Shown here piece after piece: positions 1-9,296 of a stretch of 64,000 nucleotides of DNA. A program made the position numbers and the translations under genes. The notes beneath the pieces were generated by a model. It was not told where the DNA came from. It saw only the letters and a program-made list of their open reading frames with translations, and searched no databases. The DNA comes from Pseudomonas viridiflava (GTDB taxonomy: Bacteria > Pseudomonadota > Gammaproteobacteria > Pseudomonadales > Pseudomonadaceae): the NCBI GenBank assembly GCA_900596015.1, contig UVIF01000024.1:372001-436000 (forward strand). Reading direction: 5' to 3'. Each line of letters begins with the position of its first letter. Within the stretch, counting starts at the first letter, position 1.

Positions 1-74
1 TCCATGGCGCTGGTAATTTTTTGCGTGCTTTTGATGCTCGCAATCTTACTGCGAATCTCTTTTGCGCCTGCCAT
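1..74 (-). CDS. atpG: ATP synthase F1 gamma subunit, 5' end only
   Basis: This is the N-terminal 24 codons of the gamma subunit, the central rotor shaft of F1; the rest lies beyond the left edge of the window. Read on the minus strand it begins MAGAKEIRSKIASIKSTQKI, the typical N-terminal helix of gamma subunits that pairs with the C-terminal helix inside the alpha3beta3 barrel. It follows atpA after a gap of about 50 bases, the order expected in a bacterial atp operon (I-B-E-F-H-A-G-D-C). The identification rests on the motif and position. Confidence 0.93.
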   Translation of the reverse strand, partial: MAGAKEIRSKIASIKSTQKITSAM

Positions 75-124
75 GTAACACCTATCAGGTTAGCAAGCAG
101 GGGCCTTGCGGCCCCTGCTGCGGC

Positions 125-1669
<1,545 letters not shown>

Positions 1670-1690
1670 TGCTCTGCTGCCCCTTCAAAC

Positions 1691-2227
1691 TCAAGATTTC
1701 AATGCTTCGGCCAGTTTCGCGAGTTTGCCGCGAATCGAGCCATCGATAACCAGGTCGCCGGCGCGGATGACGACGCCACCTATCAGGCTGGCATCCTCCG
1801 CAACTTGCAGGCGCACTTCCCGGTCGAGTCGTGCACTGAGAACCTTGGCGAGTTTGTCTTGCTGTTCTTGGTTCAATGCAAAAGCACTGGTGACTTCCAC
1901 GTCGACCGATTTTTCCTGCTCGGCCTTGTACAGGTCGAACAGCTCGGCGATCTCCGGCAACAGCAGGAGACGGTCGTTTTCGGCAACGACGTGGATGAAA
2001 TTCTGTGCCTTGGCATCGAACTTGTCGCCGCACACGTCAATGAACGTGGCGGCCTTGTCTGCGCTCGTCAGTCGCGGGGCCTTGAGCAGGCTCTGCATGG
2101 TGGCGTCTTGCGCCACCGCTGCAGCCAGGCCGAGCATGGCTGACCAATTGGCCAGCTGCTGGTGGGCCTGAGCGTGCTCGAAGGCCGCCTTAGCGTAAGG
2201 TCGGGCCAACGTGGTCAGTTCTGCCAT
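1691..2227 (-). CDS. atpH: ATP synthase F1 delta subunit
   Basis: Delta (OSCP-like) subunit of 178 residues, which ties the top of the alpha3beta3 hexamer to the peripheral b-subunit stalk. The N-terminal helical domain starts MAELTTLARPYAKAAFEHAQ, a typical OSCP/delta opening, and the C-terminal part carries the conserved stretch around LIGGVVIRAGDLVIDGSIRG (about residues 147-166). It lies between atpF (12 bases upstream) and atpA in the operon. Length and motif placement are normal for the family. Confidence 0.98.
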   Translation of the reverse strand: MAELTTLARPYAKAAFEHAQAHQQLANWSAMLGLAAAVAQDATMQSLLKAPRLTSADKAATFIDVCGDKFDAKAQNFIHVVAENDRLLLLPEIAELFDLYKAEQEKSVDVEVTSAFALNQEQQDKLAKVLSARLDREVRLQVAEDASLIGGVVIRAGDLVIDGSIRGKLAKLAEALKS

Positions 2228-2239
2228 GATCGCCCTCGC

Positions 2240-2710
2240 TTAGATTTCAGCAGCCAGTTTGTTAACCAGCTCCGCGTGCGCGTTTTGATCGATTGTGGCG
2301 CCCAGAATCTTCTCGGCACCGCCCACGGCCAGCACACCCAGTTGGGCACGCAGCGCGTCTTTGACGCCGTTCAGTTCCTGCTCGATCTCGGCTTGAGCTT
2401 GCACTTTCACGCGGTCAGCGTCGATGCGGGCCTTTTCAACGGCCTCTTCGACAATCTGGTTGCCGCGTTTCTTTGCCTGCTCAATGATTTCGGCTGCCTG
2501 AGCTTTCGCTTCGCGCAGTTGATGACCCACTTTCTCTTGGGCCAACTCCAGGTCGCGAGCTGCTCGGCTGGCAGCGTCCAAACCATCAGCGATCTTCTTC
2601 TGACGTTCGTGCAAAGCCGCGATGACCGGAGGCCACACGAACTTCATGCAGAACAGCACAAAAATGAAGAACGCAACGGTCTGGCCAATCAGGGTTGCAT
2701 TAATGTTCAC
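2240..2710 (-). CDS. atpF: ATP synthase Fo subunit b
   Basis: Peripheral-stalk subunit b, 156 residues. One N-terminal membrane helix (about residues 5-25, containing QTVAFFIFVLFCMKFVWPP) is followed by a long charged amphipathic helix rich in A, E, K, R and Q that dimerises into a coiled coil and reaches up to the delta subunit. Only one b-type gene is present, as expected for a heterotrophic gammaproteobacterium. It follows atpE by 57 bases and precedes atpH by 12. Confidence 0.98.
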   Translation of the reverse strand: MNINATLIGQTVAFFIFVLFCMKFVWPPVIAALHERQKKIADGLDAASRAARDLELAQEKVGHQLREAKAQAAEIIEQAKKRGNQIVEEAVEKARIDADRVKVQAQAEIEQELNGVKDALRAQLGVLAVGGAEKILGATIDQNAHAELVNKLAAEI

Positions 2711-2767
2711 GCCAACACCTCGCTCGTTCTTTGTCCATCACACCAATCCACTCGAAGGTTCGAGAGA

Positions 2768-3025
2768 TCAGCCAGCGAGTTGACCAACGAAGGGGTTCGC
2801 GAAGGTGAAGAACAGAGCGATACCAACACCGATCATGGTCACGGCGTCGAGCAGACCGGCGACGATGAACATTTTGACTTGCAGCATCGGAACCATTTCT
2901 GGCTGGCGAGCAGCGCCTTCCAGGAACTTGCCGCCCAGCAGGCCGAAGCCGATAGCGGTACCCAGTGCGCCCAGGCCGATCAGCAGAGCAACAGCGATAG
3001 CGGTTAGACCAACTACAGTTTCCAT
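2768..3025 (-). CDS. atpE: ATP synthase Fo subunit c
   Basis: Proteolipid subunit c of the Fo rotor ring, 85 residues in two membrane helices joined by a polar loop containing the conserved RQP triplet (residues 40-42). The ion-carrying carboxylate is an aspartate at residue 60 (in [12 protein letters not shown]), as in E. coli. The first helix has the packed small-residue pattern [14 protein letters not shown]. The sequence shows no Na+-ligand signature, so proton coupling is inferred. The 134-base gap between atpB and this gene holds GC-rich inverted repeats that could influence c-subunit translation. Confidence 0.99.
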
Positions 3026-3159
3026 CTTTCCTCCCGACTTTTTACGTCGTCTTTTGCTTGGTTTTTAGGTTTTAAAGCGGTGTTACAAACCGGTGTTTCG
3101 GCCCGGAGGGGCCTCCCTCACGCCAGAGCGCGAGGGGCATCAGACTCGCCAGGCGGGTC
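3026..3159 (-). other. atpB-atpE intercistronic region with inverted repeats
   Basis: The longest gap inside the atp operon (134 bases). On the transcribed strand an imperfect hairpin CCCTCGCG-CTCTGG-CGTGAGGG is followed by a second GC-rich repeat (GGCCCCTCCGGGCC). In E. coli the region ahead of atpE is a translational enhancer for the highly synthesised c subunit; a similar role, or an RNA-stability role, is inferred here and not shown. Confidence 0.4.
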
Positions 3160-4029
3160 TCAATGGTTTTCTTCGTGCGCCATCGAAAGGTAGACGATGG
3201 TCAGCATCATGAAGATGAATGCCTGCAGCGTGATGATCAGGATGTGGAACACGGCCCACGCCCACTGCAGCACGACGCCCAGGCCGCTGAGCCACAACAG
3301 GCCGCTGCCGAACATCACGGCGATCAGGATGAACACCAGCTCGCCGGCGTACATGTTGCCGAACAGTCGCAGTGCCAGCGAGATCGGCTTGGCGATCAGG
3401 GTGACGAATTCGAGCAGGAAGTTCACCGGGATCAGCAGGATCTTGGCGAAGATGTTCTTGCTGCCGAACGGGTGCAGGGTCAGCTCGCCGATGAAGCCGC
3501 CGAGGCCCTTGACCTTGATGCTGTAGAAGATGATCAGCGCGAACACCGACAGGGCCATGCCCAGGGTCGCGTTCGGGTCGGTGGTCGGCACGGCGCGGAA
3601 CGGGATGTGCGAGTCGCCGGAGATCCAGGCCGCAGCCATCGGGATCCAGTCGACCGGAACCAGGTCGATGGCGTTCATCAGGAACACCCAGACGAAGATC
3701 GTCAGCGCCAGCGGTGCAATCACCGCACTGCGGCCATGGAAGCTGTCACGCACGCTGCCATCGACGAACTCGACCAGCACCTCGACGAAGTTCTGCAGGG
3801 CACCCGGCTGACCGGACGTTGCCTTCTTCGCCGCCATGCGGAAGATCAGGATGAAGATCAGGCCCAGGGCAACCGACCAGCCGAGGGTATCGACGTGGAA
3901 CGCCCAAAACCCCATTTCCTTGGCTTCTGCAGCGGTGTGGGCAAAGCCCCAGCCGCCTTCTGGTAGCTGACCGAAGGTCAAGTTCTGCAAGTGGTGCTGG
4001 ATATAGCCCGAAGCGGTTGTTTCTGCCAT
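3160..4029 (-). CDS. atpB: ATP synthase Fo subunit a
   Basis: Membrane subunit a, 289 residues, forming the two proton half-channels against the c-ring. The C-terminal half has the conserved helix containing KPISLALRLFGNMYAGELV (essential arginine in the SLALRLFGN motif, about residues 214-228), and a second conserved helix near the C terminus (LQAFIFMMLTIVYLSMAHE). It is preceded by atpI (gap 16 bases). The N-terminal extension of about 40 residues is usual in pseudomonads. Confidence 0.98.
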   Translation of the reverse strand: MAETTASGYIQHHLQNLTFGQLPEGGWGFAHTAAEAKEMGFWAFHVDTLGWSVALGLIFILIFRMAAKKATSGQPGALQNFVEVLVEFVDGSVRDSFHGRSAVIAPLALTIFVWVFLMNAIDLVPVDWIPMAAAWISGDSHIPFRAVPTTDPNATLGMALSVFALIIFYSIKVKGLGGFIGELTLHPFGSKNIFAKILLIPVNFLLEFVTLIAKPISLALRLFGNMYAGELVFILIAVMFGSGLLWLSGLGVVLQWAWAVFHILIITLQAFIFMMLTIVYLSMAHEENH

Positions 4030-4045
4030 GGTTGCCTCAAACGCC

Positions 4046-4453
4046 CTAAGGTCTCGAAAGTCTTGTTTTCATGAGCAGGGGTGCGAACCAGCTGACCAGT
4101 TGGGTCAGCCCGAAGACGCCGAATACAGCCAGCGGCGCCAGTGGTTTCACTCCTGCGAACGTCAGTGCGAACAGCACTGCCGTCAAAATCAGCTTGCCTG
4201 CCTCGCCGGCGTAGAACGACCGGACGATGGCTTGTGCGGCCCGGGCTCCGGTGAACCGGAAAGCCTTCCAGGCGAAATACAGATTGGGCAACCAGGCGAT
4301 CAGGCCTCCGCAGAGACCCGAATAACCGCTGACTGCCCCGAGCCCTTGCCACAGCACCAGAGCTGCCAGCAACGCGACGACACCTTGCGCCAACAACATC
4401 GGGAAAACGACCCATCGATGGAACGGCAGGCGGTTTGGCGTGCGGGTTTCCAT
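4046..4453 (-). CDS. atpI: ATP synthase assembly/ion-transport protein I
   Basis: First gene of the atp operon; a 135-residue hydrophobic protein with about four membrane helices (around residues 15-38, 40-60, 75-95 and 100-125). AtpI is non-essential and has been linked to c-ring assembly and Mg2+ transport. Conservation is low in this family, so the assignment leans on size, membrane topology and position immediately before atpB. The arginine/proline-rich N terminus (METRTPNRLPFHRW) is common in Pseudomonas AtpI. Confidence 0.93.
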   Translation of the reverse strand: METRTPNRLPFHRWVVFPMLLAQGVVALLAALVLWQGLGAVSGYSGLCGGLIAWLPNLYFAWKAFRFTGARAAQAIVRSFYAGEAGKLILTAVLFALTFAGVKPLAPLAVFGVFGLTQLVSWFAPLLMKTRLSRP

Positions 4454-4527
4454 CGTGGCGACTCCTCAATGGTCGACGTGCCATAAGCCTTAACTTGGCA
4501 TAAAATGTGCCGACAAAATGCGCGCAG

Positions 4528-4556
4528 AGTATAGGGGCGGTTCCGCCCCTATTCAA
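4528..4556 (-). promoter_or_regulatory. Predicted sigma70 promoter of the atp operon with palindromic spacer
   Basis: On the minus strand a -35 hexamer TTGAAT (4551-4556) is followed by exactly 17 bases and a -10 hexamer TATACT (4528-4533). The whole spacer is filled by an inverted repeat GGGGCGG-AA-CCGCCCC. Transcription would start near 4521, about 68 bases ahead of atpI. The repeat could be an operator, or the terminator hairpin of parB (no strong T tract follows it). Confidence 0.65.
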
Positions 4557-4601
4557 CTGCCGGGTAGTGATTTCCGACTGCGCGCTACACAGGGAATTGT
4601 T

Positions 4602-5474
4602 TCAGCGAATGTGTGCGAGCACACCCTGCAACTCGTCCAGCGAGTTATAGCGGATCACCAACTGGCCCTTGCCCTTCTGTCCGTGGCGAATCTGCACCGC
4701 AGAGCCCAGGCGCTCGGCCAGGCGCTGTTCCAGCCGGGTGATGTCCGGGTCGGCCTTGGCCGGCTCGACCGGCTCGGGCTTGCCACTCAACCACTGCCGT
4801 ACCAGGGCTTCGGTCTGACGCACGGTCAGACCCCGTGCGACAACGTGTCGCGCCCCTTCGACCTGCTGTTCGTCCGGCAGACCGAGCAACGCGCGCGCAT
4901 GCCCCATTTCCAGATCGCCGTGGGACAGCATGGTCTTGATCACTTCAGGCAGGGCGATCAGGCGCAGCAGGTTGGCCACGGTGACCCGCGACTTGCCCAC
5001 CGCATCGGCCACCTGCTGTTGGGTCAACTGGAACTCGTGCTGCAGGCGTTGCAGGGCAATGGCCTCTTCCACCGGGTTGAGGTCTTCGCGCTGGATGTTT
5101 TCGATCAATGCCATGGCGATCGCGGCTTCGTCGGGCACATCGCGGACCATGGCCGGAATTGTCTCCAGGCCGGCCTGCTGCGCAGCGCGCCAGCGGCGCT
5201 CCCCGGCGATGATCTCGAACCGCGAGTTGGCCACCGGCCGGACCACGATCGGTTGCATCACGCCCTGGGTCTTGATCGAATGCGCCAGCTCTTCAAGGGC
5301 CTGCGGGTCCATGTCCCGACGTGGCTGGTATTTACCGCGCTGGATGACGTCCAGGGGCAAATGCTGCAACTCGTTCTGGTCGACCGTGACGGCCTGCTCT
5401 TCGAGCGCACTGACGGTCGAACCGCTGAGCAGCGCGTCCAGTCCACGCCCGAGACCACGTTTCTTGACGGCCAT
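4602..5474 (-). CDS. parB: Chromosome partitioning protein ParB
   Basis: Site-specific parS-binding CTPase clamp that loads at parS and spreads, organising the origin for segregation. It has 290 residues: a basic N terminus (MAVKKRGLGRGLDALL) for ParA contact; the CTP-binding N-domain with GERRWRAAQQAG (GERR at residues 91-94); a helix-turn-helix (about 151-171, TQQQVADAVGKSRVTVANLL); and a C-terminal dimerisation domain ending GVLAHIR. It overlaps no gene and lies 8 bases after parA. Matching parS sites are inside recF, about 12 kb away. Confidence 0.98.
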   Translation of the reverse strand: MAVKKRGLGRGLDALLSGSTVSALEEQAVTVDQNELQHLPLDVIQRGKYQPRRDMDPQALEELAHSIKTQGVMQPIVVRPVANSRFEIIAGERRWRAAQQAGLETIPAMVRDVPDEAAIAMALIENIQREDLNPVEEAIALQRLQHEFQLTQQQVADAVGKSRVTVANLLRLIALPEVIKTMLSHGDLEMGHARALLGLPDEQQVEGARHVVARGLTVRQTEALVRQWLSGKPEPVEPAKADPDITRLEQRLAERLGSAVQIRHGQKGKGQLVIRYNSLDELQGVLAHIR

Positions 5475-5482
5475 TGGATTCC

Positions 5483-6274
5483 TTAAATGACTGCAGCGGT
5501 GCGAGATTGACGACGCTGCCGACGAACCATCTCGCCAGCCAGTGCCAGGTAGGCCAGGGCGCCGCGTGAGGATTTGTCGTACGAGAGTGCCGGCATCCCA
5601 TAGCTGGGTGCTTCGGCCAGACGAATGTTGCGCGGGATGACGGTATCGTAGAGCTGGTCGCCGAAGTGTTCCTTGAGCTGCGCCGATACATCGTTCATCA
5701 GGCTCAGGCGCGGGTCGTACATGGTCCGCAGCAAACCCTCGACCTTGAGGTCCGGATTGAGCAGTTCGGCGATGCGCTTGATGTTATCCACAAGGTCGCT
5801 GAGTCCTTCCAGGGCGAAGTACTCGCACTGCATCGGAATGATCACGCCATCGGACGCTACCAGCGCATTGAGGGTCAGCATCGACAGCGAGGGCGGGCAG
5901 TCGATCAGAATGTAGTCGTAGTTGTTGCGCACCGGTGCCAGCGCACTGCGCAGCCGGCTCTCTTTCATCTGCATTTCCAGCAGGACCACCTCGGCCGCCG
6001 TCAGGTCACGGTTGGCCGGCAGCAGCTGGTATCCGCCGTGCTCGGAGAAGTGCATGGCCTGGGCCAGGTCGCACTCGCCGATCAGCACGTCGTAGATGGA
6101 GTTTTCAAGCGCGTGCTTGTCCACTCCGCTACCCATGGTGGCGTTGCCCTGCGGATCGAGGTCGATCAGCAGCACGCGGCGCTTGGTCGCGACCAGCGAT
6201 GCTGCGAGGTTGATGCAGGTAGTGGTCTTACCCACACCACCTTTCTGGTTCGCTATCGCGAATACCTTAGCCAT
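5483..6274 (-). CDS. parA: Chromosome partitioning ATPase ParA (Soj)
   Basis: Deviant Walker-A ATPase that binds DNA non-specifically and moves the ParB-parS complex. The chosen start gives MAKVFAIANQKGGVGKTT, with the Walker A motif KGGVGKTT at residues 11-18; an upstream in-frame start adding six residues is less likely because family members begin at MAKV. Walker B-like ILIDCPPSLSML is near residue 125. It has 263 residues. parA follows rsmG (gap 18 bases) and precedes parB. A perfect DnaA box (5784-5792) lies inside the gene. Confidence 0.98.
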   Translation of the reverse strand: MAKVFAIANQKGGVGKTTTCINLAASLVATKRRVLLIDLDPQGNATMGSGVDKHALENSIYDVLIGECDLAQAMHFSEHGGYQLLPANRDLTAAEVVLLEMQMKESRLRSALAPVRNNYDYILIDCPPSLSMLTLNALVASDGVIIPMQCEYFALEGLSDLVDNIKRIAELLNPDLKVEGLLRTMYDPRLSLMNDVSAQLKEHFGDQLYDTVIPRNIRLAEAPSYGMPALSYDKSSRGALAYLALAGEMVRRQRRQSRTAAVI

Positions 6275-6292
6275 TATTGCTCGTGTTCCCAA

Positions 6293-6940
6293 TCATGCCG
6301 TGCGGCGCAGTATCAGCAGATGGCGTTGGCCTTGGCAACCAGGTACGGCCAAGGCGTGTTCGCTATCGAGGTGGAAGTCCGCTGGCAATGCTACCAGTTC
6401 GTCAGCTGGATGCAGCCCTTTCATCGCCAACCAGCGTGTGTCGCCGTTGCCCAGGTGACGTGTCCAGTGGGCAAAATCGTGCAGGCTGCTGAACGCACGT
6501 GAAACGATACCGGCGAAAGGCTGCTCGGGGACGAAGGTTTCGGCGCGGCTGTGGACAACTTGCAGGTTGGCCAGTCCCAGCTCCAGTTTCACCTGAGTCT
6601 GGAAGCGGGTCTTCTTGCCATTGCTGTCGAGCGTGGCAATCCGTTTTTCAGGAAGCATGATCGCCAGCGGGATGCCAGGCATGCCGCCGCCACTGCCGAC
6701 GTCCAGCCAGCTGTCGGCCGCTGCCAGGTACGGCAGGATGCTCAGGCTGTCGAGCAGGTGCCGGGAAACCATTTCGTCGGGATTGCGCACCGCCGTCAGG
6801 TTGTACGCCTTGTTCCATTTGATCAGCAGGGCCAGGTAGGCCAGGAGCTGCTCGCGCTGGCCTTCGGACAGTTCGACGCCCAATTGCCGGGCGCCTGTGG
6901 ACAACTCTTCGCGGTGCTGTTCGGTGACCATGGAACTCAA
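6293..6940 (-). CDS. rsmG: 16S rRNA (guanine-527-N7) methyltransferase RsmG
   Basis: SAM-dependent methyltransferase (formerly GidB) that modifies G527 of 16S rRNA. It has 215 residues, with a Rossmann SAM site WLDVGSGGGMPGIPLAI (about residues 79-95) and downstream TLDSNGKKTRFQTQV. The start taken is a TTG that overlaps the TGA stop of mnmG (TTGA); an ATG three codons later (6931) is an equally plausible start. The overlap suggests translational coupling with mnmG. Confidence 0.96.
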   Translation of the reverse strand: MSSMVTEQHREELSTGARQLGVELSEGQREQLLAYLALLIKWNKAYNLTAVRNPDEMVSRHLLDSLSILPYLAAADSWLDVGSGGGMPGIPLAIMLPEKRIATLDSNGKKTRFQTQVKLELGLANLQVVHSRAETFVPEQPFAGIVSRAFSSLHDFAHWTRHLGNGDTRWLAMKGLHPADELVALPADFHLDSEHALAVPGCQGQRHLLILRRTA

Positions 6941-8838
6941 GCGCTTTGCTCCAACTCACGGCCTGCGCCGCGTTTTTTCAGATGAATCATCAACAGCGAA
7001 ATGGCTGCGGGCGTGACGCCCGGAATACGCGATGCCTGACCCAGGGTTTCGGGACGGGTCGCACCCAGCTTGCCCTGGATTTCCTTGGACAACCCGGAAA
7101 TGCCGACATAGTCGATATCCACAGGCAGACGGGTGTCTTCGCTGGCACGCAGACGAGCAATCTCGTCCTGTTGACGATCGATGTACCCGGCGTACTTGGT
7201 CTTGATCTCGACCTGTTCGGCCACCTGTGGATCCTGCGCGCCGTCGCCGGTGACTTCGACCAGACCGACATAGTCGATCTCCGGTCGGCTGAGCAGGTTA
7301 AGCAGGTTGTATTCATGGGTCAACGGCGTACCGAATTTCTCCGCGAGCGCATCGCCCACGGCAGTGTTCGGCCGGACCCAGGTGCTCTTGAGCCGCTGTT
7401 CCTCGATTTCGATGGCTTCGCGCTTGGCGCTGAACGCCGCCCAACGGGCGTCGTCGACCAGGCCCAGTTCGCGACCCTTTTCGGTCAGGCGCAGGTCTGC
7501 GTTGTCCTCGCGCAGGATCAGGCGATACTCGGCCCGCGAGGTGAACATCCGGTACGGCTCCTGGGTGCCCAGGGTGATCAGGTCATCGACCAGTACACCG
7601 ATGTAGGCTTCGTCCCGGCGCGGGCACCAGGCGTCTTTGCCCTGCGCACGCAACGCCGCGTTGGCGCCGGCCAGCAACCCCTGGGCGCCGGCCTCTTCGT
7701 AACCGGTCGTGCCGTTGATCTGCCCGGCGAAGAACAGACCGGCGATCACCTTGGTTTCGAGGTTGTACTTGAGATCGCGCGGATCGAAGTAGTCGTATTC
7801 GATGGCGTAGCCGGGACGCATGATGTGTGCGTTTTCCATGCCACGGATCGAACGCACGATCTGCAGTTGCACATCGAACGGCAGGGACGTTGAAATTCCG
7901 TTGGGGTACAGCTCGTGGGTGGTCAGCCCCTCCGGCTCGATGAACACCTGATGGCTCTGCTTGTCGGCGAAGCGGTGAATCTTGTCTTCGATCGAAGGGC
8001 AGTAGCGTGGACCTATGCCTTCGATTTCACCGGCTGCCGAGTACATCGGCGAGCGATCGAGGTTGGCCGCGATGATTTCATGGGTGCGCGCGTTGGTATG
8101 GGTGATCCAGCAACTGACCTGGCGCGGATGCAGTGCCTTGGACCCCATGAACGACATCACCGGGATCGGGGTATCGCCCGGCTGCTCGGTCATTACCGAA
8201 AAGTCCACGGACTTGCCGTCGATGCGCGGCGGTGTACCGGTCTTCAACCGGCCTACTCGCAGGGGCAGTTCACGCAGGCGATGGGCCAGGGCGATTGACG
8301 GCGGATCGCCCGCACGGCCACCCGAATAATTCTGCAAACCGATGTGGATAAGCCCGCCGAGGAAGGTTCCGGTGGTAAGCACCACGGAATCGGCCATGAA
8401 GCGCAGGCCCATCTGTGTGACCACACCCTTGACTTCGTCCTGCTCGACGATCAGGTCATCTGCCGGCTGCTGGAATATCCACAGGTTGGGTTGATTCTCC
8501 AGGGTTTCGCGAATCGCGGCCTTGTACAGAACCCGGTCGGCCTGGGCACGGGTGGCCCGTACCGCCGGGCCCTTGCGGTTGTTGAGCACGCGAAACTGAA
8601 TGCCACCCTTGTCGGTAGCCAGTGCCATGGCACCGCCGAGCGCATCGATCTCCTTGACCAGATGACTCTTGCCGATGCCGCCGATGGCTGGGTTGCAACT
8701 CATGGCACCGAGGGTTTCCACGTTGTGCGTCAACAGCAGGGTCTTTGCACCCATGCGTGCTGAGGCCAGTGCTGCCTCGGTACCGGCATGACCGCCGCCG
8801 ATGACGATCACTTCAAAACGGGAAGGGAAATCCACCAC
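6937..8838 (-). CDS. mnmG: tRNA uridine-5-carboxymethylaminomethyl modification enzyme MnmG
   Basis: FAD-containing subunit (formerly GidA) that with MnmE installs the cmnm5 group on wobble U34 of tRNAs. It has 633 residues. The N-terminal dinucleotide-binding motif is VIVIGGGHAGTEAALASARM (about residues 10-29); the family signatures GGRAGDPPSIALAHRLRELP and TGYEEAGAQGLLAGANAALR are both present. It is separated from mnmE by an intergenic gap with its own promoter-like sequence and contains a perfect DnaA box (8343-8351). Confidence 0.99.
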   Translation of the reverse strand: MVDFPSRFEVIVIGGGHAGTEAALASARMGAKTLLLTHNVETLGAMSCNPAIGGIGKSHLVKEIDALGGAMALATDKGGIQFRVLNNRKGPAVRATRAQADRVLYKAAIRETLENQPNLWIFQQPADDLIVEQDEVKGVVTQMGLRFMADSVVLTTGTFLGGLIHIGLQNYSGGRAGDPPSIALAHRLRELPLRVGRLKTGTPPRIDGKSVDFSVMTEQPGDTPIPVMSFMGSKALHPRQVSCWITHTNARTHEIIAANLDRSPMYSAAGEIEGIGPRYCPSIEDKIHRFADKQSHQVFIEPEGLTTHELYPNGISTSLPFDVQLQIVRSIRGMENAHIMRPGYAIEYDYFDPRDLKYNLETKVIAGLFFAGQINGTTGYEEAGAQGLLAGANAALRAQGKDAWCPRRDEAYIGVLVDDLITLGTQEPYRMFTSRAEYRLILREDNADLRLTEKGRELGLVDDARWAAFSAKREAIEIEEQRLKSTWVRPNTAVGDALAEKFGTPLTHEYNLLNLLSRPEIDYVGLVEVTGDGAQDPQVAEQVEIKTKYAGYIDRQQDEIARLRASEDTRLPVDIDYVGISGLSKEIQGKLGATRPETLGQASRIPGVTPAAISLLMIHLKKRGAGRELEQSA

Positions 8839-8881
8839 GCACCTCGTGCCTGTTCAATGTGGGTAATTGGGATAGCGGCGC

Positions 8882-8910
8882 AGTATAGGGAATTTGCCTC
8901 GGCTAAAGAA
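8882..8910 (-). promoter_or_regulatory. Possible promoter of mnmG
   Basis: A good -10 hexamer TATACT (minus strand, 8882-8887) stands 17 bases from a weak -35 TTCTTT (8905-8910), giving a predicted start about 37 bases ahead of the mnmG ATG. An own promoter is expected because mnmE upstream ends in a strong terminator. The poor -35 keeps confidence low. Confidence 0.4.
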
Positions 8911-8924
8911 CCCTTCTGCACAAA

Positions 8925-9150
8925 AAATAACCAGCTGTGGATAGAACACGTAATAGAAATTAAAAGAGAGAGATTTATTAAAGCTTTGTTTTTATGTTTA
9001 TTACTATGCACCGACAATTCTGTGGATAACGTTACGAAAGCCCCGTTCCACTTGATGTACAGAGAAAATAAAGGTTGTGTTCAGCTGTTCATTAGCCCGG
9101 TGTATAACTGAAATTAACCTGTGGGTAAAAGGGTAGCTTACCCACAGGCG
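8925..9150. other. AT-rich, DnaA-box-containing gap upstream of mnmG (second origin-like module)
   Basis: The 458-base gap between mnmG and mnmE holds no convincing gene. Seen in it: an A/T-rich stretch with TTAAAGCTTT at 8978-8987; a perfect DnaA box TGTGGATAA at 9021-9029; a near box TGTGGATAG at 8936-8944; and a perfect 11-base inverted repeat CCTGTGGGTAA / TTACCCACAGG (9118-9128 and 9138-9148), whose arms are one base off a DnaA box. The core resembles oriC of this same window in sequence and spacing. Function as an origin or DnaA-binding locus is inference. Confidence 0.55.
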
Positions 9151-9227
9151 GATTTATCATCAGGTTTCGGACCCGCTTATCAACTTGGCTCAGGCAGGCT
9201 TTTCCACAGGGCTCCTGCAGCGTGTAT

Positions 9228-9253
9228 AAAAAAAAGCCGCCTCGAAAGGCGGC
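9228..9253 (-). terminator. Rho-independent terminator of mnmE
   Basis: On the minus strand, GCCGCCTTTCGAGGCGGC forms a strong GC hairpin (9236-9253) followed by a run of eight T (9228-9235). It is placed 43 bases after the mnmE stop codon. It should end transcription coming from rpmH-yidC-mnmE before the mnmG gap. Confidence 0.9.
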
Positions 9254-9296
9254 TGTTGATCAGGTTCGTGCGGTTGTCATGGCGGTGACCGCACGC

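Noticed and set aside
8788..9111. Short ORFs on both strands in the mnmG-mnmE gap
   Set aside because: They cover the AT-rich DnaA-box region, lack ribosome-binding sites, and show no protein-like pattern.
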